Assembly (NCBI GenBank): GCA_020723485.1
Contig: DYIU01000002.1
Location: forward strand, 777,190 to 841,189
Direction of reading: 5' to 3'
DNA: 64,000 bases
Source: Acidimicrobium ferrooxidans
GTDB lineage: Bacteria > Actinomycetota > Geothermincolia > Fen-727 > Anoxymicrobiaceae
Below are positions 33,671-41,906 of this stretch, piece by piece; the first letter of the stretch is position 1; each line of letters begins with the position of its first letter. Made by a program: the position numbers and the translations under genes. Below the pieces are notes generated by a model. That model was given only the letters and a program-made list of their open reading frames with translations, searched no databases and was not told the DNA's origin.

Positions 33671-35092
33671 TCACACCACCTCCCGGGAGAAGAGCGCGTC
33701 CGGGTTCAGGACGCCCTCGGGGTCGAACACCTTCTTCGCGCGGCGCAGCGTCCGGACCAGCAGCGGCCTGTCACGGTACGCGATGTCTGGCGGACCGCCC
33801 GCCGGGCGCGAGAAGTACGCTCCGTTCTCGGCCGCAGCGGCCGCGGCTGCCGCGGCGGCGGCCTCGGCGGCCGGTCGATCGTCCGGAGAAAACATCAGGG
33901 TCGCCTCCAGATGCGCAACCCTCCCGCCCACCTGGGGCTGGACATAGACCGCGATGCTGTAAGGGTCGAAGCCCGCGGAAGCCGCCCCGGCGCGCATCGC
34001 CCTCAACAGCGACGGAGCGCGGTCCAGGGTAGTGAGGAAGTAGACGTCGAGGTGGCTGCCCGCGCTGTCTTTCCAGCTCACGTCCGCCGGCGTCGAGAGC
34101 AGTTCGAGAATTCGCCTTCCGCCGGTGCGGCACAGTGAGCGGCTCAGCCGGAGGCCTTCTCCCTGCACGATTCGCTCAATGCCCTTCCTCTGGTATGAGA
34201 CCCGCTGGTCCGGACGGTAGTCGAAACCTGCTACCCCGAGCAGCAGCGCGTAGGACGGCCCGCCGTCCGACCCGGTGAGCGCCTCCAGGGCGTTACCGTC
34301 CAGCAGAAGGCACTCCTCACCCAACCTGGCGCGCGCTACCTGGTACACTACCTCGGCAAGCGGCTCCAGGCTCTCCGCTGCGACCATGAGGAGCTCGTGA
34401 GCCCGCGGGAGCAGCTCGCACTTGAAGGAAGCCCAGGTGACGATGCCCATGGAGCCGCGCGAGCCCTGGACCAGCCTGAAGAAGTCAAACGCGCTGGGGC
34501 CCATGGGGTTCTTCTGGGCCTGTCCGGTCGCCCACTGCTCCTCGAGTGTGCCCGGGCCGGCCGCGCAGCCGGTGCGGAAGAGCTCACCGGAGCCCATCAC
34601 CACCTCGGTGCACAGGAGCGGGTCGGACAGGTCCCACTGGGCACGCGGGACCAGGGTAGGGGTGCGGTCGAGGTAAGCGGCGAGGACGGATTTCCCGGAG
34701 CGCGGAACCAGCGGTGTCATCGCTCGCAGACCCACTTTGGAGAGTTCCGCCTGGAGCTGATCGAAGGTCACGCCGGGCTCGATTATGGCAACCCGGTTGC
34801 GACGTTCCTTGCGCACGACCCTGTTCATCCGGGAGAGGTCAACCGCGACAAAGCCCTCGCCTCGAGGATTCGAGCCTGCATGAGGACGGCCGCTTGATAC
34901 AGGTATCAGCTTCACCTTCCGGTCATTGGCCCAGGCGACTACAGACCTGACCTCGACGGCATCTTGAGGGAAGGCCACGGCAGCCGGAGCGGCGTTTCCG
35001 CCCCCGTTTCCGGCGCCGTAGCCCTCCAGGATCTCCGGCCGCGTTTCGACGCTCCCGGAGCTCACCGCCTTGCTCAGCCCCTCCAGTTCCAT
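33671..35092 (-). CDS. FAD-binding oxidoreductase (GlcD/GlcE-like subunit)
   Basis: 473 residues from the ATG at 35092 (AAAGAGGTGGTACGG upstream). FAD-binding type-4 domain (VAFPQDAVEVRSVVAWANDR, IPVSSGRPHAGSNP, AIIEPGVTFDQLQAEL) and a C-terminal part with a run of alanines (near residues 415-430) that is unusual and may be a flexible linker. It is the first gene of the three-gene operon, one nucleotide from the Fe-S gene. In GlcDEF two homologous flavin subunits flank the Fe-S subunit in function, and the same plan is seen here. The substrate (hydroxyacid, aromatic alcohol or other) is not determined. Confidence 0.85.
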   Translation of the reverse strand: MELEGLSKAVSSGSVETRPEILEGYGAGNGGGNAAPAAVAFPQDAVEVRSVVAWANDRKVKLIPVSSGRPHAGSNPRGEGFVAVDLSRMNRVVRKERRNRVAIIEPGVTFDQLQAELSKVGLRAMTPLVPRSGKSVLAAYLDRTPTLVPRAQWDLSDPLLCTEVVMGSGELFRTGCAAGPGTLEEQWATGQAQKNPMGPSAFDFFRLVQGSRGSMGIVTWASFKCELLPRAHELLMVAAESLEPLAEVVYQVARARLGEECLLLDGNALEALTGSDGGPSYALLLGVAGFDYRPDQRVSYQRKGIERIVQGEGLRLSRSLCRTGGRRILELLSTPADVSWKDSAGSHLDVYFLTTLDRAPSLLRAMRAGAASAGFDPYSIAVYVQPQVGGRVAHLEATLMFSPDDRPAAEAAAAAAAAAAAENGAYFSRPAGGPPDIAYRDRPLLVRTLRRAKKVFDPEGVLNPDALFSREVV

Positions 35093-35104
35093 CCGTACCA
35101 CCTC

Positions 35105-35149
35105 TTTACCATTGTACCAATATAGTAAAATAGTACGGCAATGGACCAT
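35105..35149 (-). promoter_or_regulatory. AT-rich promoter region of the FAD/Fe-S operon
   Basis: On the minus strand this contains TTGCCG, then TACTATTTTAC, TATATT and TACAAT ahead of the ATG at 35092. TATATT or TACAAT could be the -10. The near-symmetry TTGTACC...GTACGGCAA might be an operator. The exact boxes are uncertain. Confidence 0.4.
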
Positions 35150-35160
35150 GATGTGTCAAG

Positions 35161-35245
35161 TGGGGTCAGACCATTTTCGTTCCATCAGCAACTCTATTGA
35201 ACATGTTGAACATGTGGCTGATGGAACGAAAATGGTCTGACCCCA
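35161..35245. repeat. Palindromic element, GGGTCAGACC type, with perfect arms
   Basis: Perfect 28-bp inverted arms at 35161-35188 and 35218-35245, each containing GGGTCAGACCATTTTCGTTC or its complement. The 29-nt core has AACATGTTGAACATG. This is the cleanest and shortest copy. It lies between the FAD operon and the EamA gene, two bases from the latter's stop. Confidence 0.9.
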
Positions 35246-35247
35246 TG

Positions 35248-36168
35248 CTAGGCCGCCGCGCGCCTCGCATGGCGGCGGTAGACCTTCTTGGTGCCAGACG
35301 ACCCTCCCTCGCGTCGCAGCGACAGCAGGACCGCCCCGCCGATGATCAGAAAGATGGAGCCCACGCGCATGGAGACCATCACGCCGCCGGTCGGAAAGGG
35401 CTCGCGGAAAGCCACCAGGCCCACGATGATCGGTATCAGATTGCTGAAGCCGGTCACCAGTGGGACCACGACTATGGCGGAGCCCCTCTGGAGGGCGGTC
35501 TGGAACAGCACCATCGCGATGAGGGTGGTGACCAGCGCAAGCCAGAAGTAGGAGGAGAAGATGAAGCTCGCGATGCGGTACTCGCCCCAGCGGTTGCCCA
35601 CGTCGGTCCAGCCCATCTTCATGAATATCGCGGTCAGGCCGACCAGGACCCCGTTGGCGATACCGAGGAACGAAGATGCCCTGTCGTCCTCGCGCATGAA
35701 AGCCGCTACGAGGCTGGCCACCACGACTCCGACCAGGAGGACGATGAACAACCACAGGATGACGGGACGGTAAGCTTCTGTCTTCGCGGTCGACTGCAGT
35801 AGCGTGACACCCAGGAGCATCACGCCCAGGATGATGGAGCCTATGCCGATCCAGTCCACCACCGAGGCCTTCTCCTTGAGCTTCGTCACCGCGAGCAGCA
35901 CCAGCAGACAGATGCCGGCCGCGTTAATCGGCTGGACGATGGAAAGCGGCGCAAGCCCGACCGCGATGCTGTGGCTGAAGGTCCCCAGTATCTGGAGCCC
36001 CTGCGCCTGCAGCCACTGCCTGCAGTTCAGGAACGCCCTTATGGTGCTGATGGTGGACTGAGTCCCGATGCGCGGGAGGAAATCCAGCTCCCTCTTCATG
36101 AGGTAGTTGCTGTAGTTGATCAGCCCGGTGCCTGCAAGAGCCAGCAGCACTCCGAACGCTAGAGCCAT
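35248..36168 (-). CDS. EamA/DMT-family transporter (NIPA-like)
   Basis: 306 residues, about nine to ten membrane segments in two EamA-type halves. The first half keeps IVQPINAAGICLLVLLAVTKLKEK at its fourth helix region; the second NLIPIIVGLVAFREPFPTGG. Such proteins export or exchange small metabolites or, in the NIPA branch, move Mg2+; the substrate is not known. Start ATG with CAGGGGAATTCG. The C-terminal tail is basic and cytoplasmic. Confidence 0.8.
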   Translation of the reverse strand: MALAFGVLLALAGTGLINYSNYLMKRELDFLPRIGTQSTISTIRAFLNCRQWLQAQGLQILGTFSHSIAVGLAPLSIVQPINAAGICLLVLLAVTKLKEKASVVDWIGIGSIILGVMLLGVTLLQSTAKTEAYRPVILWLFIVLLVGVVVASLVAAFMREDDRASSFLGIANGVLVGLTAIFMKMGWTDVGNRWGEYRIASFIFSSYFWLALVTTLIAMVLFQTALQRGSAIVVVPLVTGFSNLIPIIVGLVAFREPFPTGGVMVSMRVGSIFLIIGGAVLLSLRREGGSSGTKKVYRRHARRAAA

Positions 36169-36288
36169 CGAATTCCCCTGGATAGGCCGGTCTCCCGCGC
36201 GGCGACGCGGCCCGCGCGGGGAAGTGCAAAGAGTATAACCCGAACGGGGAAAAGTGGTATCTCCGGGGCCTCTCGGGCCTGCCCGCGG

Positions 36289-36669
36289 TCAGGACGTGTG
36301 TTCGGCTACGGCCTTAAGTATGAGCTCGAAGTCACATGGTTTCGTAAAGAACTCGTCGGCGCCCGCCTGAAGTATGTCCCTGCGGGACTTGGTGTCGCTC
36401 AACGCGGTGACGGCTATCACAGGCATCTTACTGTCGCCCAGCTTTTCCCTGATGAAGCGGCAGACCTCGACGCCGTCGATATCTGGCATCACGAGGTCCA
36501 GGATGACAGCGGAAGGAGGTGCCACGCGGAGTTCCTCGAGCGCCCCCATGCCGCAGAAGGCGCAGGAGACATCCAGACCGGAAAGCTTGAGATATAGTTC
36601 GAGTATCCTCACGAAGTCGCTGTCGTCGTCAACCAGGAGGACGCGCTTCGTATCTTCGTTCTCGCCCAT
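36289..36669 (-). CDS. Single-domain response regulator (receiver only), copy 1
   Basis: 126 residues from the ATG at 36669. A complete CheY-like receiver: acidic pair in LLVDDDSDF, phospho-acceptor in VILDLVMPDIDG, threonine in AVTALSD and lysine in FTKPCD. There is no output domain. It is close in sequence to the receiver 160 bp upstream (36831-37250), both with the unusual pattern VSCAxxGxGALEELR. The longer upstream frame has no better start; GGAGGA is close to the chosen ATG. It probably shuttles phosphoryl groups or acts by protein contact. Confidence 0.88.
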   Translation of the reverse strand: MGENEDTKRVLLVDDDSDFVRILELYLKLSGLDVSCAFCGMGALEELRVAPPSAVILDLVMPDIDGVEVCRFIREKLGDSKMPVIAVTALSDTKSRRDILQAGADEFFTKPCDFELILKAVAEHTS

Positions 36670-36763
36670 TCCTCCGACCCTGCCGTCTACCCGATTTGCA
36701 GGCAATGTTACATTGTCAGAACAGTGATAGCAAGCCAGGCGACCCTGGCCCGCCGGCAGGAGA

Positions 36764-36794
36764 AAGGCCCCGCGCACGTGATACGCGAGGCCTT
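36764..36794 (-). terminator. Hairpin after receiver copy 2
   Basis: AAGGCC-C-CGCG and CGCG-A-GGCCTT form a 10-bp stem with one mismatch, 37 nt past the stop at 36831. Confidence 0.5.
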
Positions 36795-36830
36795 AATCCC
36801 GCCCATGTCTACCAGGCCGAAAAACTCACA

Positions 36831-37250
36831 TCAATAGACGTGCGCATCAAGGAAAGACGATCCGCTGTCCGGATTAGTGAACTGCTCGACCGTCGCGGAG
36901 ATGCGCTGAGGATCGCACGGCTTGGTCAGGAACTCGTTGGCCCCCTCCATCAGGAGGTCCATGCGAGAGTTCTGGTCGCTCAAAGCCGAGAGCACTATGA
37001 CCGCCGTGTCGTAGTCCTTCATCTTCTCCCTGATGTAGCGCACTATCTTTCGCCCGTCGATGTCCGGCATCATAACGTCGAGGATGACCGCGCTCGGGTT
37101 GGTGATGCGCAGTTCCTCGAGCGCCCCGATGCCGCCGTACGCGCACGAAACCTCATAACCTGCATAGCGCAGGTAGAGCTCGAGGGTCTGTACGAAGTCA
37201 CGGTCGTCATCAACCACGAGCACGCGTTTTGGCTCAAGTTCGTTGTACAT
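36831..37250 (-). CDS. Single-domain response regulator (receiver only), copy 2
   Basis: 139 residues from the ATG at 37250 (GGGAAGGGCGAC upstream). Receiver residues VVDDDRDF, VILDVMMPDIDG, VLSALSD and LTKPCD are all present. A short C-terminal tail (NPDSGSSFLDAHVY) follows the receiver. It is a tandem paralogue of the protein at 36289-36669. No kinase gene lies beside the pair; the hybrid kinase at 50076 is 13 kb away with its own receiver. Confidence 0.88.
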   Translation of the reverse strand: MYNELEPKRVLVVDDDRDFVQTLELYLRYAGYEVSCAYGGIGALEELRITNPSAVILDVMMPDIDGRKIVRYIREKMKDYDTAVIVLSALSDQNSRMDLLMEGANEFLTKPCDPQRISATVEQFTNPDSGSSFLDAHVY

Positions 37251-37458
37251 GTCGCCCTTCCTCCCAAAACAGTGCGGAGCACCATTATAGCCCAACTCTA
37301 TCGCCCTTGCACGCTGACATTATAGGACGCAGGGTGAACGGATTACCATCACCATTAGGTTGCATTGGTTGAGACCGGGACAGGTCCAGAAGGGCTTCAG
37401 CAAGGGAAATGGCGGTCACCCTTTTGGTTGTACCGCTTGACCCGCCGGATCCAGGCCG

Positions 37459-37812
37459 TCAGGAGCCCCGCGCGGCGAGCTTGGCGCGCGCGGATTTGAC
37501 CATGTCGTCACAGACATACTCGCGGCAAACCGTCGGCTGGAAGCGGACGCGCAGCATGCAATGGCCGGACTCCGGGTCGCGCCAGCGGCACGGGTCGGCC
37601 CACATCCAGTCACGCTTGAACCCGAAGCGCTCCCTCTCGTCGTCGAGCAGTGCTATGCGACCTTCCTCGTTGGGCTTCTCGCAGCACCAGCCCTCGCACT
37701 CCGCGCACGCGTCCTTGCCCAGGCCCTGGCAGGTCCTGCAGAGGTGGGGCGTCATGTCGTCGTAGACCTTGTTGAACTCACGCCCACAGGCGTCGCAAAC
37801 GACTCTGGCCAC
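37459..37812 (-). CDS. Small Cys-rich protein, zinc-ribbon plus YkgJ-like
   Basis: 117 residues from a GTG with GAAGGACAACA in front. N-terminal ribbon (VCDACGREF ... LCRTCQG), then a YkgJ-type cysteine pattern: CAECEGWCCEKPNEEGRIAL, PCRWRD, GHCMLRVRFQPTVCREYVC. Ten or more cysteines could hold a zinc and an Fe-S cluster. The YkgJ family is of unknown function. The gene stands alone; nothing else is seen in the 207 bp upstream of it to the receiver gene. Confidence 0.75.
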   Translation of the reverse strand: MARVVCDACGREFNKVYDDMTPHLCRTCQGLGKDACAECEGWCCEKPNEEGRIALLDDERERFGFKRDWMWADPCRWRDPESGHCMLRVRFQPTVCREYVCDDMVKSARAKLAARGS

Positions 37813-37886
37813 TGTTGTCCTTCTTTCCGTGTAGTCGAGGGCGCTAGAGCGCTCGTGGACCGATGCCGATGGGAAGAGATTTTACA

Positions 37887-40403
37887 TCATTTCGCAAGCG
37901 CTTGGAACGAAGCCCCCACTCCCGAGCCCCCGCCGCCGATATAGGGGGCCAGCAGCCCCAGAGAGCAGGTCGCGCCCCTCTTGCCGTCGCGGGAGCTCAC
38001 GTACATTGAGCGCTCGCATACCACGAACTCGTCGCTCTGGACGACGGTAGAAACATCACCGGCCACGTAGTCGTTAACGCGGAACGTCCTCCTGGACGCC
38101 GGGCCTATCACTGCTATGGGACCGCTCACCTGCCCGCCCGGCGTCATGAAGTCGAGCCTCACCACGGCGGAGCTCTGCTCGTCCGGGTTCATCACCGTAA
38201 CCCATTCGTCGAATCCGGGGGAAGTGCATCCCTCGGGAAGGTACCAGCCCGTGCTGGAGTAGACGCTGGCCACCGAGTTGTGCGAGCCGAGCTTCCCGTC
38301 CGGCGCCGATACGTACAGCGCCCGCTCCACTACCACCGCCTGTTCCTCGCTCCCGGTGAGCACCAGGGTGGAGACGTCCGCGTCGGGCACGTGGTCGTTG
38401 ACGCGCACCGTCACGCGCTTCCCCGGGGCCACCGTCCTGGTCGGACCTTCGCGGAGGCCGCCCGGGGTCATGAACATGAACCGCGCCTCCGCGGTCACGC
38501 CGGTCGGGTTCTGGACCGTGACCCACTCCTCGTATCCCGGCCAGGTGGCGCCCTCCGCCAGGCCCCATCCCTGCGCGGCCTCGGTCGCGCCTATCGAGTT
38601 GTGGCACCCGACCTTCCCGTCGGGGGTCCGCACGTACATCGACCTCTCAGCGACGACCCCCAGGCCCGCGGTCAGGCAGCGGACCTCGGTCGACACGTCA
38701 CCGGCCGGGACGTGGTCGTTGACGTGCACGCTGCCCCTGGTACGGGGGCCCAGGCTCAGCGAGGGCCCGGGGAGCGTACCGGCGGGAGTCTGGAACGTGA
38801 GACGCGCCTGTACCGTCTCCGCGTTGGGGTTCAACACGGTGATCCACTCGTCGTAGCCTGGCCAGGTCGCGCCCTCGGCCAGGTACCAGGTCGCGGAAGC
38901 GCTCCTTGCTGCGATGGAGTCGTGCGCGCCCCACTTGCCGTCGGACGTGCCCATGTACATCGACCTCTCGGCGCAGACCTCCGGCCCCCCTGTGACGTAT
39001 ACCGCTGTCGAGACGTCGCTGTTCGGCACGAACTCGTTGACGTGGACGGTGACCCTGCTGCGGGGCCCGGCCGTAAAATCAGGCCCGTCGACCTCGCCGG
39101 AGGGCGTCATGAACTTGATCGATACGGAGGACGCCTCGGGATTGGGGTTCTGGATGAGAACCCACTCGTCGAAGCCGGGCCACGTCGCTCCCTCCGCGAG
39201 CAGCCAGTCCGCCGCGGCGGCAGAGCCCACCGTGAACAACCTCCCGTTGGAGCTCTCGGCGTCCCAGTCCTCCACTGCGACGTTGCCGCTCAGGGCCCCC
39301 TCAGGGACCGTGACCTTCACCTGGCCGTTCGTCCAGGAGACCACCGAACCCTCGGCCCCGCCGTTGAAGAGCACCCCGGCCTGCCTCCTGTATGCCCCTA
39401 GGTTGAGGCCGCTTATGGTGACCAGGTCGCCGGGCGCCGCCGTCGAGGGGCTGAGGGAGGCGATGTTGGGGCTGCTGTCGAGGTCGGAGAAGTACCACGC
39501 CTCGGGGACCCACTTCTGTACGAACTTGTAGGAGAGCCAGACGGTGCCGGTCCCGTTCCAACCCGGTCCCCAGGAATTTATCATCTTGAACCCCCCGCGG
39601 GTCTCGGGGCTCGAGCCGGAGGGGTTCGCGTTGTCGTCGTATCCTGCTATGAAGACCGCGTGGCCGCCCTTGAACTGGGCCGGCCAGTAGGTGTCCGCCG
39701 AGGTGTAGTAGGCCGAGTCGGGATTGCCGCCGTAATCGGGAAAATCGCTGTATATGGGAATTCCCAGGACGACCGGATTGCCGGCGTTCAACCACGCCTT
39801 CACCTGGGAGACGTCGTTGGCCGGTGAGTATCCCGATGAGGGGGCCCAGTTGTACTGCCAGAAGAAGTAGCCCCAGTCGGACGATATCCTGTACTGCCCG
39901 GCCGCCTGCGTGTCGGTGGAGTCCGGCTGCTTCAGGTAGTCGCCGTCGTAGGTAAACTCGCTCCAGTCGCAGGAGCCGGTGTACTCCATCAGCCGGAAGG
40001 CGTCGTCGATGGATGCGCCGCTGTCCTCGCCGCCGTTGATCTGGTTGTAGATGAAGGCCGGGCTGGCCTGGTAGCGGGTGTCGGACACGTTCCAGGACGG
40101 GTGCTCTTTTTTCTCAAACCATGTCTTACCGTAGTAGCCGGCCGCGAAGCCCACGCAGCTCGAGTACGCTCCCTGGTCCTTTACCGGGGGCAGGCCGGCC
40201 GTGAGGTCCACCGATGCCGCAGCCGTCCGACCGGACCCCAGCCTGCCTGAGTCGAACCTTCGCGATTCTTCCGGCACGCTGCGTTGCAGCCCGAGGCCGT
40301 GTGCCTCATGCGCGGCGGTATGCGCGGCTGGAACGTGGACGAGGCACAGCACTACAGCCGCGATAGCCGCGACAGCCAGCCACGTGCATCTCTTCCGGGG
40401 CAC
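37887..40403 (-). CDS. Secreted papain-family (C1A) protease with IPT domain and four W-Y-L-A-E-G repeats
   Basis: 838 residues. Signal peptide (to about 30), a short pro-segment, then a C1 papain-like domain (about 60-300) with the oxyanion Gln and nucleophile in VKDQGAYSSCVGFAAGYYG (C near 84), His in GGHAVFIAGYDD and Asn in MINSWGPGWNGTG. An IPT/TIG domain (about 310-390; APGDLVTISGLNLG) follows, then four repeats of about 105 residues, each opening WYLAEGATWPGYDEWxTVxNPN and closing with an ERSMYVxxxDGKxGxHNSI block. The repeats recur in the proteins at 43461-47282 and 1-65 and are probably beta-sandwich adhesion or stalk modules. The C-terminal tail has no sorting signal that I can see. 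Confidence 0.88.
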   Translation of the reverse strand: MPRKRCTWLAVAAIAAVVLCLVHVPAAHTAAHEAHGLGLQRSVPEESRRFDSGRLGSGRTAAASVDLTAGLPPVKDQGAYSSCVGFAAGYYGKTWFEKKEHPSWNVSDTRYQASPAFIYNQINGGEDSGASIDDAFRLMEYTGSCDWSEFTYDGDYLKQPDSTDTQAAGQYRISSDWGYFFWQYNWAPSSGYSPANDVSQVKAWLNAGNPVVLGIPIYSDFPDYGGNPDSAYYTSADTYWPAQFKGGHAVFIAGYDDNANPSGSSPETRGGFKMINSWGPGWNGTGTVWLSYKFVQKWVPEAWYFSDLDSSPNIASLSPSTAAPGDLVTISGLNLGAYRRQAGVLFNGGAEGSVVSWTNGQVKVTVPEGALSGNVAVEDWDAESSNGRLFTVGSAAAADWLLAEGATWPGFDEWVLIQNPNPEASSVSIKFMTPSGEVDGPDFTAGPRSRVTVHVNEFVPNSDVSTAVYVTGGPEVCAERSMYMGTSDGKWGAHDSIAARSASATWYLAEGATWPGYDEWITVLNPNAETVQARLTFQTPAGTLPGPSLSLGPRTRGSVHVNDHVPAGDVSTEVRCLTAGLGVVAERSMYVRTPDGKVGCHNSIGATEAAQGWGLAEGATWPGYEEWVTVQNPTGVTAEARFMFMTPGGLREGPTRTVAPGKRVTVRVNDHVPDADVSTLVLTGSEEQAVVVERALYVSAPDGKLGSHNSVASVYSSTGWYLPEGCTSPGFDEWVTVMNPDEQSSAVVRLDFMTPGGQVSGPIAVIGPASRRTFRVNDYVAGDVSTVVQSDEFVVCERSMYVSSRDGKRGATCSLGLLAPYIGGGGSGVGASFQALAK

Positions 40404-40478
40404 CCTCTTCCTTTCTCCTGGATCGTCCTGCTAATAATACTATTCGGCAGAGCAGGCTCCCGGAATGAGCGATAACAA

Positions 40479-40597
40479 TGGGGTCAGACCACTTTCGTTG
40501 CACTGGCCACAATAGTTAACAGAAACAACACCCTCCAACCGGAGGGTGTTGTTGATGATGAGGATGTTGCCAACGCAACGAAAGTGGTCTGACCCTA
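40479..40597. repeat. Palindromic element, GGGTCAGACC type, with inner hairpin
   Basis: Arms GGGTCAGACCACTTTCGTTG (40481-40500) and its complement ending at 40596. The core has AGTTAAC and a perfect 12-bp inner stem ACAACACCCTCC/GGAGGGTGTTGT (40525-40552) that could end transcription. The end TAGGG supplies the stop codon of the thioesterase gene. Confidence 0.88.
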
Positions 40598-40969
40598 AAT
40601 GGGCTTGTTGGTCTGGTAGGCCCAGCCGTCGAGCACCGCGATGGTCTCCCCGGAGTCGTTGCGGACCTCCATCGAGAAGTGTCCCGCGCGACCTGCGCGC
40701 CCGGTCTCCTTCACCTCGGCTTCAAGGTAGGTCGTATCGCCGGGCGGGCCCAGGAAATCTATGCTGATGTGAAAAGCCATGCAGCGGTGGCCGTGAGAGT
40801 TGGCGGCCGCGCTGAACGCGACGTCAGCCAGCGAGAATATCGCCCCTCCGTGCACCGTCCCCATGAAGTTCCGGTGCCTGTCCTCGAGCCGCATCCGCGC
40901 CACGGCGCCGCCTTCCTCAACGGAGACCAGCTCAATCCCGAGGTAGGCCGCGAAGCTGTCGCCCTTCAT
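40595..40969 (-). CDS. PaaI-like hotdog-fold thioesterase
   Basis: 124 residues from the ATG at 40969. Hotdog domain with FMGTVHGGAIFSLADVAFSAAAN, the characteristic GGxxxxLAD segment (HGGAIFSLAD) holding the catalytic acid, and the CoA-side ISIDFLGPPGD. It hydrolyses an acyl- or aryl-CoA thioester; the substrate is unknown. It follows the SDR gene by about 50 nt; an upstream GGGGGGGGGAGGG with a non-standard ATC in frame makes a slightly longer N-terminus possible. The stop TAG belongs to the end of the repeat at 40479-40597. Confidence 0.85.
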   Translation of the reverse strand: MKGDSFAAYLGIELVSVEEGGAVARMRLEDRHRNFMGTVHGGAIFSLADVAFSAAANSHGHRCMAFHISIDFLGPPGDTTYLEAEVKETGRAGRAGHFSMEVRNDSGETIAVLDGWAYQTNKPI

Positions 40970-41022
40970 CAGCTCGACATGTTCCGGCTCAAGCGTGATG
41001 TCGATCCCTCCCCCCCCCGGGT

Positions 41023-41832
41023 CTACTCCTTGCGCAGCGCCCAGGCTACCAGCCTGCCGGAGAGCTCGAACAGGCACGGCAGCATCGGCTTGAACAAGTA
41101 TACCGGCCACATTATAAACGGTATCACCATTTTCTTGCGGCGCTTTATGCCCCTGACTGTGAGCCTGCTGACGGTCTCGGGTTTCGAGGCGGTGGCCATG
41201 AGCACTTTGAGACCCAGTTTGACGAGCAGGCCCCCGGTGATGGTGTCGTAGAACGGGGTGCGGACGATGCCCGGGTAGACGCACGTCACTCCGACCTTGT
41301 GCCAGTAGAGTTCGTAGCGGAGCGCCTCCGTATAGCCGTCGACCCAGAACTTGGTGGCGGCGTAAGCGCCCCAGGTCGGCACGGAGAAGAACGCCTGGCC
41401 GCTGGAAATGTTCACTATCTGTCCTGCTTTTCGCTTCATCATCTCCGGGGCGAACGCTTTCACCATGTGGATTATGGACCACATGTTGACGTCGAACAGC
41501 TTCCGCCAGTCCTCGACGGTAGTGTCGATCATGTGGTTCATGTAGGCGATTCCCGCGTTGTTCACCAGGACGTCGAGCGGCCCCCAGCGCGTGTGTATGG
41601 TATCGGCCATGCGCTGGACCTGCTCCGGATCGGTGACATCGACGCAGAACGTCTGCACTTCCGCGCCCATCGCCTCGAGCTCACGGGCGACGTTGCCCAT
41701 GGCCTCTCCGCATATATCCACCAGGATGAGGTTGGCGCCCTCGCGTGCCAGCTCGATCGAGGTCGTACGGCCCATCCCGCTGCCAGCCCCCGTAACCAGC
41801 GCCCACTTGCCGTTCAGGTCGAACTCTTTCAT
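41023..41832 (-). CDS. Short-chain dehydrogenase/reductase
   Basis: 269 residues, classical SDR: cofactor motif TGAGSGMG, the aspartate after strand 2 (LVDICGEAM, suggesting NAD), NNAG, and the catalytic Ser-Tyr-Lys in ISSGQ...YAATK. A C-terminal extension (about 225-269) has a hydrophobic stretch (VIPFIMWPVYLFKPMLPCLF) that may attach it to the membrane. The product is a hydroxy/keto lipid or alcohol oxidation, not further defined. It forms a small operon with the downstream thioesterase. AAGGGGGCGCG precedes the ATG. Confidence 0.9.
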   Translation of the reverse strand: MKEFDLNGKWALVTGAGSGMGRTTSIELAREGANLILVDICGEAMGNVARELEAMGAEVQTFCVDVTDPEQVQRMADTIHTRWGPLDVLVNNAGIAYMNHMIDTTVEDWRKLFDVNMWSIIHMVKAFAPEMMKRKAGQIVNISSGQAFFSVPTWGAYAATKFWVDGYTEALRYELYWHKVGVTCVYPGIVRTPFYDTITGGLLVKLGLKVLMATASKPETVSRLTVRGIKRRKKMVIPFIMWPVYLFKPMLPCLFELSGRLVAWALRKE

Positions 41833-41906
41833 CGCGCCCCCTTACAGTCGCGCATACGTTGAGATTATACAGAATATGAATCGGAGCCTTTGCCGGGGCT
41901 CTTGAG

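Noticed and set aside
33831-33875. Alanine run in the first FAD subunit as a frameshift or sequencing error
   Set aside because: The reading frame stays open and the FAD-oxidase-like sequence continues on both sides, so an expanded GCN tract is more likely.
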